Below, piece after piece: positions 48,800 to 56,877 of a stretch of 64,000 nt of DNA. Position numbers and translations under genes: made by a program. The DNA is taken from the NCBI GenBank assembly GCA_041687675.1, contig JAWLBM010000001.1, positions 248,001 to 312,000 on the forward strand, given 5' to 3'. Below the pieces are notes generated by a model. That model was given only the letters and a program-made list of their open reading frames with translations, searched no databases and was not told where the DNA came from. This DNA is from JAWLBM01 sp041687675. Its GTDB lineage: Bacteria > Pseudomonadota > Alphaproteobacteria > Rhizobiales > Pleomorphomonadaceae. Each line of letters begins with the position of its first letter. Position 1 is the first letter of the stretch.

Positions 48800-49660
48800 A
48801 TGGCCACCGCGATCATCGACGGCATCGAGACCCGCTACGAAGTATTCGGCTCCGGCCCGCCGCTGCTGATGTTCTCGCCCGGCGGCTACGACGCCGTGGT
48901 CGAGAAGTGGCGGACGCAGAGCATCTACGCCCAGATCCGCTTCCTCGACCACCTGCCGGATCGATACACCTGCATCTGCTTCGACCGCCGCGAGACCGGC
49001 CAGTCGGGCGGGCGGGTCGAGCGCGTCACCTGGCGCCATTTCGCCGAGCAGGGCAGGGGCCTCCTCGACCACCTCGGCATCGGGCGGGCGCACCTGATGG
49101 GCGGCTGCATGGGGGTCGGCGTCGCCGTCGCCTTCGCCACGGCCTTCCCGGAGCGGGCTCGCGGACTGGTGCTGTTCTGGCCGGTCGGCGGGGCGCGCTA
49201 CCGGATCGCCGGCCACCAGCGCTTTGCCGAGCACCTCGCCTTCGTCCAGGCGAGCGGGATGGACGCGGTGGCGAAGGTCGCGCGCGAGGGCGGCAAGTCC
49301 TTCGGCGTCGACCCGCGCGGCGGCCCCTGGGCGTCGGTGCTGCGCCGCGACGAGGCCTTCGCGGAGGCGTTCGCCGCGATGCCGGTGGAGCGCTACCGCA
49401 CGATCGTCGCCGGCCTCGCCCGCACCCTCATCGACCGCGACACGGCGCCCGGCGCGGAGCCGGAGGACATGCTCACCCTGCCGCACCCCGCGCTGATCAT
49501 CCCCGGCCGCGACGCCTCCCACGCGACCTCGGCGGCGCGCTACCTGGAGGAATGCCTGCCCGGCGCCGACTACTGGGACGTCCCGGTCGCCGGCCAGACG
49601 GCGGAGGCGGCGAACCCCCGGGTGCTGGAGTTCCTCGCCCGGGCAGACGCGGAGACCTGA
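48800..49660 (+). CDS. Alpha/beta hydrolase with apparent Cys nucleophile
   Basis: A 286-residue alpha/beta-fold hydrolase: PPLLMFSPGGYDAVVEKW (oxyanion region, near 19), CFDRRETGQSGGR (near 60), nucleophile elbow HLMGGCMGVGVAVAFA (near 97-112), PALIIPGRDASHATSAA (acid, near 231). The elbow reads G-G-C-M-G, so Cys replaces the usual Ser, as in dienelactone hydrolase and some MhpC relatives. A clear C-terminal catalytic His is not evident in the last 40 residues. It is co-transcribed with the LigK-like gene. It may open a lactone or cleave a C-C bond. Confidence 0.8.
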   Translation: MATAIIDGIETRYEVFGSGPPLLMFSPGGYDAVVEKWRTQSIYAQIRFLDHLPDRYTCICFDRRETGQSGGRVERVTWRHFAEQGRGLLDHLGIGRAHLMGGCMGVGVAVAFATAFPERARGLVLFWPVGGARYRIAGHQRFAEHLAFVQASGMDAVAKVAREGGKSFGVDPRGGPWASVLRRDEAFAEAFAAMPVERYRTIVAGLARTLIDRDTAPGAEPEDMLTLPHPALIIPGRDASHATSAARYLEECLPGADYWDVPVAGQTAEAANPRVLEFLARADAET

Positions 49661-49673
49661 GCCGCGGCGGCCG

Positions 49674-49781
49674 TCAGCCGGACGCGCGGAGGAACGGCTC
49701 CACCTCCGCGGCGAACCGCTCCGGCGGCGTCGCGACGTCCTCGCCGCCGGCGACGGCCAGAACCGGACGGCGGATGTCGCC
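49674..49781 (-). pseudogene. Remnant: C-terminal end of an alpha/beta hydrolase
   Basis: Immediately downstream of the TetR gene, the minus strand reads DIRRPVLAVAGGEDVATPPE, then RFAAEVEPFLRASG and a stop at 49674-49676. This is the acid-bearing C-terminal part of an alpha/beta hydrolase such as 3-oxoadipate enol-lactonase or a haloperoxidase-like enzyme. No upstream part exists because the TetR stop lies a few bases before it. It is probably a remnant of a hydrolase gene that once followed the regulator. Confidence 0.5.
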
Positions 49782-49787
49782 CGCCGC

Positions 49788-50375
49788 CTACGCCTTTGCG
49801 CCACTCCCGGCCGGAGCCGCGACCAGCCGTCTCGCCGCCGCGGCGGCCGCGGCGGCGTAGGCCGGATCCGCGTGGATCAGGGTCAGCACCATGGCGCCCT
49901 CGACGAGCAGATGGATCTCCCGCGTGCGGGCGGCGGCATCGTCGAGCCCGGCGCGGCGCATGGTGTCGGCGAGCATCGTCTCGAGCGCCGCCTTGTGCTC
50001 GCTGGCGATACGGCGCGCCGGGTGGCCGGGCATGTCGGCAAGCTCCACGGCAAGCCGCGTGAAGCCGGATCCGGACCAGTGCGGCCGCGACGACCACTCG
50101 ACCAGCCCCTCGAACAGGCGGTCGACGATCTCCTCCGGCGAACCCGCCAGCCCGTCGCCGTAGGTCCGCCAGGCGGCCAGGGCCCGCGCCGCCTGCTCGG
50201 CCAGCAGCGCGCCGACGAGGTGGTCCTTGCTTTCGAAGTGATAGTAGACGGTCCGCTTGGTCACCCCGGCCTGCCGGGCGATCTCGTCGAGGCTGGCCCG
50301 GGCGTAGCCGGAGCGGCGGAACAGGACGTAGGCGGCGTCGAGGATCGCCGCGCGCGTATGGTTCGAGTCTGCCAT
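49788..50375 (-). CDS. TetR/AcrR-family transcriptional regulator
   Basis: A 195-residue repressor. The N-terminal helix-turn-helix domain is AAILDAAYVLFRRSGYARAS, then DEIARQAGVTKRTVYYHFES (residues 9-48). The C-terminal ligand-binding domain is helical with an Ala-rich end. I chose the start at 50375; the longer frame adds a low-complexity leader. An AT-rich patch (50398-50422) just upstream is a likely promoter/operator. The target may be the remnant hydrolase operon or the convergent ligK-hydrolase genes. Confidence 0.88.
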   Translation of the reverse strand: MADSNHTRAAILDAAYVLFRRSGYARASLDEIARQAGVTKRTVYYHFESKDHLVGALLAEQAARALAAWRTYGDGLAGSPEEIVDRLFEGLVEWSSRPHWSGSGFTRLAVELADMPGHPARRIASEHKAALETMLADTMRRAGLDDAAARTREIHLLVEGAMVLTLIHADPAYAAAAAAAARRLVAAPAGSGAKA

Positions 50376-50523
50376 GCCCGCCACTCCCGCAGCCGGATGT
50401 ATACTCTGTAGTGAATTTACACCATCGGCCGCCGCGCTCACACTCCCCGCAGACGCTGCCCCGACACATACAGCCCCGACACGGACGGAGGCGGCAATCG
50501 CGCCCGCGATTGCCGACAGGAAG

Positions 50524-51099
50524 ATGCTGTTCGCCATTCGTCGGCAACCCTGCCCCGCCGCCCGCCCGCCCGCGGGCGCCACCGGACCCGTGGCCACCGC
50601 CCGCGGCTACCTCGCGCTCCTCGCGCTCGCCGGCCTGCTCGCGCCGTCCGCGACCCGGGCGGCGGAGCCGGAGGCGCTCGCCGCCGCGCTCGCCGCCTGG
50701 ATCGAGGAGGAGCACGGCCTCAATGCGGACGACCCCCTGCCGGCGATCGCCCTCGTCCCGGCCGGGAGGCTCCTCAGCCTGCGCACCGGCGACCCGGACG
50801 CCGAGGGACCGCCGCTCGCGGGCGGCGAGGTGCTCGCAGTCTACGACGACCGCAGCCGCACGGTGTTCCTCAGCGAAGACTGGACCGGCGCCTCGGCGAG
50901 CGACCGCTCCGTCCTCGTCCACGAACTCGTGCACCACGCCCAGAACCTTGCGGGCGAGCGCTTCGCCTGCCCCGAGGAGCGCGAGGCGCAAGCCTTCAGG
51001 GTCCAGGCGCACTGGCTCGCGGTGTCCGGCTCGGACCTCCACGAGGCCTTCGGGATCGACCCCTTCACGCTGCTCGTGCGCACCAACTGCTCCCCTTGA
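50524..51099 (+). CDS. Exported zinc-metallopeptidase-like protein (HExxH)
   Basis: A 191-residue protein. The N-terminal helix ARGYLALLALAGLLAPSATR and the AEP that follows look like a signal peptide cleaved near residue 42. The mature part has SVLVHELVHHAQNLAGERF (near 130-148), with the HExxH zinc motif, and a later Glu-rich segment CPEEREAQAFRVQAHWLA that could give the third ligand. Such small exported proteins of the DUF6647-like kind have no proven function. The start at 50524 follows AGGAAG. It is not clearly tied to the catabolic genes. Confidence 0.68.
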   Translation: MLFAIRRQPCPAARPPAGATGPVATARGYLALLALAGLLAPSATRAAEPEALAAALAAWIEEEHGLNADDPLPAIALVPAGRLLSLRTGDPDAEGPPLAGGEVLAVYDDRSRTVFLSEDWTGASASDRSVLVHELVHHAQNLAGERFACPEEREAQAFRVQAHWLAVSGSDLHEAFGIDPFTLLVRTNCSP

Positions 51100-51189
51100 G
51101 CCGCGTCGCCCCTGCGGGCGGCGATTGCGCCCGGAGCCTGCTTGTCGCAGGCTCGGGCCGGACGAAGTTCGCGGGGAGAAAGGGCCGGC

Positions 51190-52395
51190 ATGGACGTGAC
51201 GGAGCGCTGGGGCCTGAGGCCGGTGATCAACGCGGCGGGAACGATGACCACGCTCGGCGCGTCGCGCGTGTCGCCGCGGGTGCGGGCGGCGGTGGACGAC
51301 GTGCTCGGCCGTTTCGTGCTGATGGACGAACTGCAGGCGGCCGCCTGCCGCGTGATCGCCCGGGAGACCGGCGCGGAGGCGGGCTACGTGACCTCCTCGT
51401 CCTCCGCGGCCATGACCCTCGCCTGCGCCGCGGCCATCACCGGCGACGACCTCGCCGCCATCGAGGAGATGCCGGCGGCCGGCGGGCGGGAGCGGCGGGT
51501 CGCCGTGATGGCGAGCCATATGATCAACTATGGCGGGCCCGTGCCGCAGGCGATCGCTGCGTCCGGGGCCGAGGTGGTGCCGCTCGGCACGGCGGCGCTC
51601 TCTGAGACCTACCACCTCGAGGCCGCCGTCCGGCAGGGCCTCGCCGCCGCGGTCTACGTGGTCTCGCACCACACCGTCCGCGAGGGCGAACTGCCGCTGC
51701 CGCTGTTCGCCGAGATCTGTCGCGCCCACCGGCTGCCGCTGATCGTCGACATGGCCTCCGAATACGACCTCACCAGCGCGATCGCGCTCGGGGCGGAGGC
51801 GGTGATCTGGTCCGGGCACAAGTTCCTCGGCGGCCCGACCAGCGGCATCGTCGCCGGCACCGCCCCGATGATCCGCGCGATGCTGCTGCAGAACCGCGGC
51901 CTCGGCCGCCTGATGAAGGCGGGCAAGGAGGCGGTGGTCGGCGCCATGGCGGCGCTGGAGGCCTGGGCCGAGCGCGACCACGCCGCCGAGGCGGCGCGCG
52001 AGGCCGCGATCGTCGACGGCTGGATCGCGGCGCTTGGCCGCGAGCCGGGCCTCGCGCTCGCCCGCCACCCGGACTGGACCGACAATCCGATCGTGCGGGT
52101 GGAGATCCGGGTCGACCCGGCGGCGGCCGGCCTCCACGCCTTCGAGCTTGCCGAGCGCTGCCTCGCCGGAACGCCGGCCGTGGCGCTGCGCGACGACCTC
52201 TCGATGCACCAGCTGCTCTACTTGGATCCCTGCAATGTCACGGCGGACGAGGCGCCCCTCGTCGCCGCCCGGATCCGCGAGGTCTGCGCCGCCGCCCGGG
52301 CCGCGGGCGACGGCTGCCGGCGCTCCTGGGCCGAGGAGAAGCGCGCCCGCGGCCGTGCGTCGATCCCCTGGCTGGAGGACCGGGGGATCGGTTGA
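51190..52395 (+). CDS. SelA-like PLP-dependent enzyme
   Basis: A 401-residue fold-type I PLP enzyme related to selenocysteine synthase SelA and DgaE/YhfS-type proteins. The N-terminus (LRPVINAAGTMTTLGASRVS) and the Schiff-base Lys in WSGHKFLGGPTSGIVAGT (near 212) are typical, with Asp in LIVDMASEYD near 193. Real SelA is longer and lies with selB. Relatives act on amino-sugar acids, such as 2-amino-3-deoxygluconate 6-phosphate ammonia-lyase. The next gene is a sensory-rhodopsin-transducer homologue 115 bp later, and a sugar-acid cluster follows at 55-58.6 kb, so a carbohydrate role is likely. Confidence 0.82.
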   Translation: MDVTERWGLRPVINAAGTMTTLGASRVSPRVRAAVDDVLGRFVLMDELQAAACRVIARETGAEAGYVTSSSSAAMTLACAAAITGDDLAAIEEMPAAGGRERRVAVMASHMINYGGPVPQAIAASGAEVVPLGTAALSETYHLEAAVRQGLAAAVYVVSHHTVREGELPLPLFAEICRAHRLPLIVDMASEYDLTSAIALGAEAVIWSGHKFLGGPTSGIVAGTAPMIRAMLLQNRGLGRLMKAGKEAVVGAMAALEAWAERDHAAEAAREAAIVDGWIAALGREPGLALARHPDWTDNPIVRVEIRVDPAAAGLHAFELAERCLAGTPAVALRDDLSMHQLLYLDPCNVTADEAPLVAARIREVCAAARAAGDGCRRSWAEEKRARGRASIPWLEDRGIG

Positions 52396-52510
52396 GGCTC
52401 ACCGCCTCGCTGCGGCATGCAGACGGCCCGAGGCACGCCACCGGTCCCGCCGCGGAACGGCGGCGCCGCCGCGTTGTTCCCGTTCCCGGACGAAAGGAAC
52501 GGAGGAGAAC

Positions 52511-52885
52511 ATGCCCGCCATCGGACGCCGCGGCTGGGCCATCGCCGAGGGGTACATTCCCTCGGCCAGCACCAGCACCGCACCCGCCCTCGTCTCGCAC
52601 GAGGCGGCCTGCATCCTCAACGCGGGGGACCGCGACGCCGCGGTGGAGATCACGCTCTACTTCGCCGACCGCGAGCCGGCCGGCCCCTACCGGGTGACGG
52701 TGCCGGCCCGGCGGACGCTCCACCTGCGCTTCAACGACCTCGACGACCCTGAGCCGGTGCCGCGCGACACGCCCTACGCTTCGACGATCCTCTCCGACGA
52801 GCCCGTGGTCGTCCAGCATACCCGGCTCGACTCGCGCAAGGCCGAGCTCGCGCTGCTCTCCACCACGGCCTACGCGGAGGGCTGA
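52511..52885 (+). CDS. Sensory rhodopsin transducer (ASRT) family protein
   Basis: A 124-residue beta-rich protein. GRRGWAIAEGYIPSAST at the start, HEAACILNAGDRDAAVEITL (near 30), and PRDTPYASTILSDEPVVVQH (near 81) followed by TRLDSRKAEL match the Anabaena sensory rhodopsin transducer family. ASRT is a soluble tetramer that binds a sensory rhodopsin and possibly DNA or small ligands. No rhodopsin gene is in the window. In heterotrophs this family is found near carbohydrate genes. Leader GGAACGGAGGAG. The family call is very likely; the role here is unknown. Confidence 0.85.
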   Translation: MPAIGRRGWAIAEGYIPSASTSTAPALVSHEAACILNAGDRDAAVEITLYFADREPAGPYRVTVPARRTLHLRFNDLDDPEPVPRDTPYASTILSDEPVVVQHTRLDSRKAELALLSTTAYAEG

Positions 52886-52984
52886 GCGATCGCCGGCCAT
52901 CGGAACCGGGGCGGGCGCCCGGTGTTGGCTGCGTGGACGGGGCGGCCCCCTTCGGGCGCCGCCTCCAGCCAGGGAGTTACCAGG

Positions 52985-53422
52985 ATGAAAGCTGCGGACG
53001 TAATGACACGGGACGTCAAGGTGGTCGAACCCGACGCCTCCATTCGCCATGCCGCCAAGCTGATGGACGACCTCGACGTCGGGGTGATCCCGGTCTGCAA
53101 CGGCCGCCGGCTGGTCGGCATGATCACCGACCGGGACATGGCCGTGCGGGCGCTCGCCGCCGGGCTCGGCCCGGACACCAGGGTGGGCGAGGTGATGACC
53201 GACCAGGTGGCCTGGTGCTTCGACGACGACACCGTCGAGGACGTCGAGAGCAAGATGCGAGGCCTGCAGGTGAGGCGGATCCCGATCGTCGACCGCGACA
53301 AGAACCTCATCGGCATCATCGCCCTCGGCGACCTCTCGACCGACGAGGTGCCGGGCGTCGGCCGGACGCTGCGCGAGATCTCCGAGCCGTCGGAGCCGGA
53401 CCTGTCACGGCGAGGCCACTGA
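52985..53422 (+). CDS. CBS-domain protein
   Basis: A 145-residue protein made of a tandem CBS pair: first AADVMTRDVKVVEPDASIRH to MITDRDMAVRALA, second GEVMTDQVAWCFDDDTVED to IPIVDRDKNLIGIIALGDLS. CBS pairs bind adenine nucleotides and act as energy or redox sensors. Standing alone, such proteins have no known partner. It has a weak leader (AGGGAG) and is followed by a hairpin. Confidence 0.9.
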   Translation: MKAADVMTRDVKVVEPDASIRHAAKLMDDLDVGVIPVCNGRRLVGMITDRDMAVRALAAGLGPDTRVGEVMTDQVAWCFDDDTVEDVESKMRGLQVRRIPIVDRDKNLIGIIALGDLSTDEVPGVGRTLREISEPSEPDLSRRGH

Positions 53423-53527
53423 CGCCGCCGGCGGCCGCCTCGAACCGCTCGACAGGCGGTCGCCGATGGCGCATCATTCTCTTCAGGCGCGCGGTCATCC
53501 CCGAACCTGATCCGATCGGGCGCCTCC

Positions 53528-53562
53528 GAAGCCGCTCGGCGCTCCTCCGGCCGGGCGGCTTC
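53528..53562. terminator. Possible bidirectional terminator
   Basis: GAAGCCGC (53528-53535) and GCGGCTTC (53555-53562) form an 8-bp stem with a 19-base loop, followed on the plus strand by GTCGTTT. It lies between the convergent CBS and TetR genes. The T-run is short, so termination is only possible. Confidence 0.35.
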
Positions 53563-53594
53563 GTCGTTTCGCGCGCATGGTTCCGCCCTTCGGC

Positions 53595-54281
53595 TCATCC
53601 GCCGGCCGCGCCCCCGCCCCCGCCGTGCCGGGCGATCTCCGCGTCGTACCAGTCGAGGATGAGGTCGAGGCCGGCCTCGAACATCGAGAGGTGGTGCTCG
53701 ACCCCGAAGTAGCCGCCGAGGGCCATGATGGCGGGAAACGCCGCGGCGGCCTCCTCGCGCGGCGCCGGCTCCGCGGCGCTCGGACCCCGGGCATAGCCGA
53801 GCGCCTCGTCGATCACCGCCCCGGTCAGGAAGTAGCTGAGCACCCGGAACAGCACGGCCTGGCGCTCCGGCGGCAAGCCGGTGCCGGCATAGATCCGGGC
53901 GATGCCTTCGAGCCAGGCGAGGCCGGCGCGATGGTTGAGCCGGTGGGTGGTGAAGACGGTGGTGAAGGCAGGGTGGCGCAGCGCGGTGTCGCGGTAGGCG
54001 AGGCACAGGCGGCGGATCTGCTCGCGGAAGGGCAGGTCCTCCGGCGGCAGCGGCGTCTGCGAGATGCAGATGTCGACCAGCGCGTCGACCAGGTGCGCCT
54101 TGGACGGAAAGTAGTGGTAGAGGCTCATCGCCTCGCAGCCGAGGCGGCGGGCGAGGGCGCGGAAGCTGAGGGCCTCGAGGCCCTCCGCGTCGACCAGGGC
54201 CATGGCCTCGGCGGCGATCAGGTCCCGGCCGAGGGGCCTGGCGCGGCGGCGGGGCCGCTTCTGGGAGGCGGTGTCGTCCAT
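53595..54281 (-). CDS. TetR/AcrR-family transcriptional regulator
   Basis: A 228-residue repressor with an N-terminal helix-turn-helix (DAEGLEALSFRALARRLGCE then AMSLYHYFPSKAHLVDALV, near 31-69) and a C-terminal domain with YFLTGAVIDEALGYARG (near 160). I chose the ATG at 54281, preceded by GGAGGG, over 54293 and 54317. It lies 81 bp downstream of an AhpD-like gene, in the same orientation. Tandem inverted repeats (54819-54865) upstream of that gene are typical TetR operators, so this protein likely represses its own operon. Confidence 0.88.
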   Translation of the reverse strand: MDDTASQKRPRRRARPLGRDLIAAEAMALVDAEGLEALSFRALARRLGCEAMSLYHYFPSKAHLVDALVDICISQTPLPPEDLPFREQIRRLCLAYRDTALRHPAFTTVFTTHRLNHRAGLAWLEGIARIYAGTGLPPERQAVLFRVLSYFLTGAVIDEALGYARGPSAAEPAPREEAAAAFPAIMALGGYFGVEHHLSMFEAGLDLILDWYDAEIARHGGGGGAAGG

Positions 54282-54362
54282 CGCGCCCTCCATGGCAGCC
54301 CCGGCGCCGCCCTGCAAGCCTCCGGCGGCACCGGGAGCGGCGCCCGCCGTCGCTAGCCGGCC

Positions 54363-54794
54363 TCAGCTGCCGCCGAATTCCTTCTTGAACTCGCCGAGGT
54401 CGAGCTGGAGGCCGTGGAAGATGGTCGACCACATGCGGGCCTGGCCGGCGACGGCGATCGCCTCGGAGATCTCCCGGTCGGTGGCGCCGTTCTGGCGCGC
54501 GGTCGCGGTGTCCATCCAGATGCAATAGGTGCAGGGGATCTGCGCGGCGACGCCGAGCGAGATCAGCGCCTTGGTCTTGGCGTCGAGGGCGGTGTCGCCG
54601 GAAAACTGCAGCGCCTTGGTCATCTGCCAGAGGCCGGGAAGGGTGGCCGGGTCGATGCTGCCAATGAAGCTCGGCGTCATCCCGAAGGTGGCCTGGATGT
54701 CGGCGCGGGCGGCGGCGGCCTCGGTCTCCTGCGCGGGAGCGGCTCCGGAGGCGAGAAGGGTGGCGAGGACGGTGGCGGTGGCGAGACGGATCAT
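54363..54794 (-). CDS. Exported carboxymuconolactone decarboxylase-like (AhpD-type) protein
   Basis: A 143-residue protein. A signal peptide (LATATVLATLLASGAAPAQ) precedes a CMD/AhpD domain with ALISLGVAAQIPCTYCIWMD (near 80-99), whose CxxC is the thiol pair of peroxidase-like members, then NGATDREISEAIAVAGQARM. Unlike PcaC at 5597-6001 it has the Cys pair and a signal, so it is not a lactone decarboxylase. A periplasmic thiol/peroxide role is likely. It is preceded by two TetR-type operators and followed by a tetR gene. Confidence 0.82.
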   Translation of the reverse strand: MIRLATATVLATLLASGAAPAQETEAAAARADIQATFGMTPSFIGSIDPATLPGLWQMTKALQFSGDTALDAKTKALISLGVAAQIPCTYCIWMDTATARQNGATDREISEAIAVAGQARMWSTIFHGLQLDLGEFKKEFGGS

Positions 54795-54818
54795 GGCGGT
54801 TTCCTCATCATTGTCCGG

Positions 54819-54835
54819 GAACCTTACGGCGTAAG
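54819..54835. promoter_or_regulatory. TetR-type operator, box 1
   Basis: ACCTTAC-GGC-GTAAGGT is a perfect palindrome, 25 bp upstream of the AhpD-like start. The form TTAC-N3-GTAA is common for TetR-family sites. Its centre is 30 bp from that of box 2, about three helical turns. Confidence 0.7.
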
Positions 54836-54848
54836 GTCAACTGCAGGA

Positions 54849-54865
54849 TAGCCTTACGGTGTAAG
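54849..54865. promoter_or_regulatory. TetR-type operator, box 2
   Basis: GCCTTAC-GGT-GTAAGTT keeps the CTTAC-N3-GTAAG core of box 1. Two boxes in phase suggest cooperative binding over the promoter of the AhpD-like/tetR operon. Confidence 0.65.
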
Positions 54866-55026
54866 TTTGCAAGCAGATTGTTGAATGATTTCCGCCGGAG
54901 CGTTGGCAAGCGGGGGCGGCGGACGCGTCCGGCATGACCACGCCAGCCTGTGGTCGTCCGGCTTGTTCGGGGAAATCCCCCGCGCTATCAACGGGGTGGC
55001 AGTGCCGAAGCGAGGGAGGATCGGGC

Positions 55027-55935
55027 ATGGACAGGATCGAGGCGGCGGTCATCGGGTTGGGATCGATGGGCCTCGGCGCCGCGGTCTCCCTGCACAAGGC
55101 CGGCATTCCGACGCGCGGCTGCGACATTTCCGAGGTGCGGCGCGGCCGCTTCGAGGAGGCGGGCGGCACGGCCGTGGCCGACCCCGGCGAGGCCGCCCGG
55201 GGCGCCGGCGCCGTGGTGGTGATGGTCCTCAACGCCGCCCAGACCCGGGAGGTACTGTTCGGCAGCGGCGGCGCGGCCGCGGCGATGAGGCCGGGCGGCG
55301 TCGTGCTCTCGTCGGCCACCATGGCGCCGGACGACGCCCGGTCGCTGGCGCGCGAGGCCGAGGCCCGCGGCCTCCTCTACCTCGACGCGCCGATCAGCGG
55401 CGGCTCGATCCGGGCCATGTCCGGCGAGATCACGGTGATGGCCTCGGGCTCCGAGGCCGCCTTCGCCGCGGCGGAGCCGGTGCTGGAGGCGATCGCGGCC
55501 AAGGTCTACCGGCTCGGCGGGGAGCCGGGCGTCGGCGCGGCCTTCAAGATCGTCAACCAGCTGCTCGCCGGCGTCCACATCGCCGCCGCCTGCGAGGCGA
55601 TGACCCTCGCCGGCAAGCTCGGCCTCGACCTCGACCGCGTCTACGAGGTGATCACCGCCTCGGCCGGCAACAGCTGGATGTTCGAGAACCGGGTGCCGCA
55701 CATTCTCTCCGGCGACTACACCCCGCACAGCGCCACCGACATCTGGGTCAAGGACCTCGGCATCCTCTCCGGCATCGCCCAGACGGAGAAGTTCCCGATG
55801 GCCATGGCCGCGGCGGCGCAGCAGATGTTCCTCGCCACCTCCGCCGCCGGCATGGGCGGCGACGACGACGCCTCCGTCGCGCGCCTTCTCGCCCGCATCA
55901 CCGGGGTGGCCCTGCCCGGGGAGACGTCGGACTGA
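55027..55935 (+). CDS. NAD-dependent beta-hydroxyacid dehydrogenase, L-threonate dehydrogenase-like
   Basis: A 302-residue HIBADH-family enzyme: AVIGLGSMGLGAAVSLHKAG (Rossmann loop, near 7), YLDAPISGGSIRAMSGEITV (near 118), and the catalytic Lys in VGAAFKIVNQLLAGVHIAAA (near 176). Its pattern resembles L-threonate/2-hydroxyacid dehydrogenases (LtnD) more than 3-hydroxyisobutyrate dehydrogenase. The start at 55027 follows GAGGGAGGATCG. It is followed by an SDR and an IlvD/Edd dehydratase, giving a sugar-acid degradation set. The two class II aldolase-fold genes at 7-8.4 kb are too far to pair with surely. Confidence 0.8.
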   Translation: MDRIEAAVIGLGSMGLGAAVSLHKAGIPTRGCDISEVRRGRFEEAGGTAVADPGEAARGAGAVVVMVLNAAQTREVLFGSGGAAAAMRPGGVVLSSATMAPDDARSLAREAEARGLLYLDAPISGGSIRAMSGEITVMASGSEAAFAAAEPVLEAIAAKVYRLGGEPGVGAAFKIVNQLLAGVHIAAACEAMTLAGKLGLDLDRVYEVITASAGNSWMFENRVPHILSGDYTPHSATDIWVKDLGILSGIAQTEKFPMAMAAAAQQMFLATSAAGMGGDDDASVARLLARITGVALPGETSD

Positions 55936-56012
55936 GCAACGGGGCGGGGCTCCGCGTCCACCCGCGGCGATGGAGGCGGCAGTCCCCGGGAGCGGGCCGA
56001 ACGGAGGCAGGC

Positions 56013-56780
56013 ATGGCGGACACGAGCACCAGCGGACCCGGTGTGTTCCGGCTCGACGGCACGACGGCGGCGGTGACCGGCGGGGCGAGCGGCATCGGCC
56101 TCGCCTCGGCGCGGATGCTGGCCGCCGCGGGCGCCGCCGTCGTCCTGCTCGACCGCGACGGGGAGCGGGCGGAGGCCGCCGCCGCCGGCATCCCCGGCGC
56201 CCGGGCGGCGGCGCTCGACGTCGCCGACGCCGGGGCCGTCGAGGCCGCCTTCGAGGCGATCCCGGACGTCGGCGTCCTCGTCAACTGCGCCGGGATCGCG
56301 CTCCGCCATCCGGCGATCGACCACCCGCTCGCCGACTGGGAGACGGTGGTGGCGGTCAACATGACCGGCAGCTTCCTCGCGGCCCGGGCGGCGGCCCGGC
56401 GGATGATCGCGGCCGGCCGCGGCGGCGCCATCGTCAACACCGCCTCGATCATGGGCCTCTCCGGCGGCGGGCTCTACCCGAACGTCTCCTACCAGACCAC
56501 CAAGGGCGCCATCGTCAACATGACCCGGGCGCTCGCCGTGGAGTGGGCCGGCGCCGGCATCCGTGTCAACGCCGTGGCGCCCACCTATGTGCGCACGCCC
56601 TTCATCGCCCCGCTGCTGGCCGATCCGGACCTCGTCGCCCGCATCGAGGCGATGACGCCGCTCGGCCGCCTCGCCGAGCCGGACGAGGTGGCCGCCGCCG
56701 TCCTCTTCCTCGCCTCCCCGGCGGCGTCGATGGTCACCGGCCATACCCTGCCGGTGGACGGGGGATTCCTGGCGCAGTAG
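56013..56780 (+). CDS. Short-chain dehydrogenase/reductase
   Basis: A 255-residue classical SDR. It has the NAD loop TGGASGIGLASARM (near 24), Asp of LLDRDGERAEAA (near 47) that suggests NAD rather than NADP, NCAGI (near 91), and the catalytic Ser in NTASIMG (near 141) with SYQTTKG (YxxxK, near 157). The end VTGHTLPVDGGFLAQ is typical. It lies 77 bp after the threonate-dehydrogenase-like gene and 97 bp before the dehydratase, consistent with oxidation of a sugar or polyol to feed the dehydratase. Confidence 0.9.
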   Translation: MADTSTSGPGVFRLDGTTAAVTGGASGIGLASARMLAAAGAAVVLLDRDGERAEAAAAGIPGARAAALDVADAGAVEAAFEAIPDVGVLVNCAGIALRHPAIDHPLADWETVVAVNMTGSFLAARAAARRMIAAGRGGAIVNTASIMGLSGGGLYPNVSYQTTKGAIVNMTRALAVEWAGAGIRVNAVAPTYVRTPFIAPLLADPDLVARIEAMTPLGRLAEPDEVAAAVLFLASPAASMVTGHTLPVDGGFLAQ

Positions 56781-56877
56781 GGAGCCGGTTCCCCCTTCGC
56801 CGCGAGGCCGCTATCCTCGGCGCGAGTCGCATGGGTCCGGGGAAGGCCCGCGGCGAACGACCAGGGAGGACAGGGCG

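Noticed and set aside
54363..54794. Calling the CMD-family protein a second pcaC
   Set aside because: It has a signal peptide and a CxxC pair typical of AhpD-like thiol proteins, unlike PcaC.
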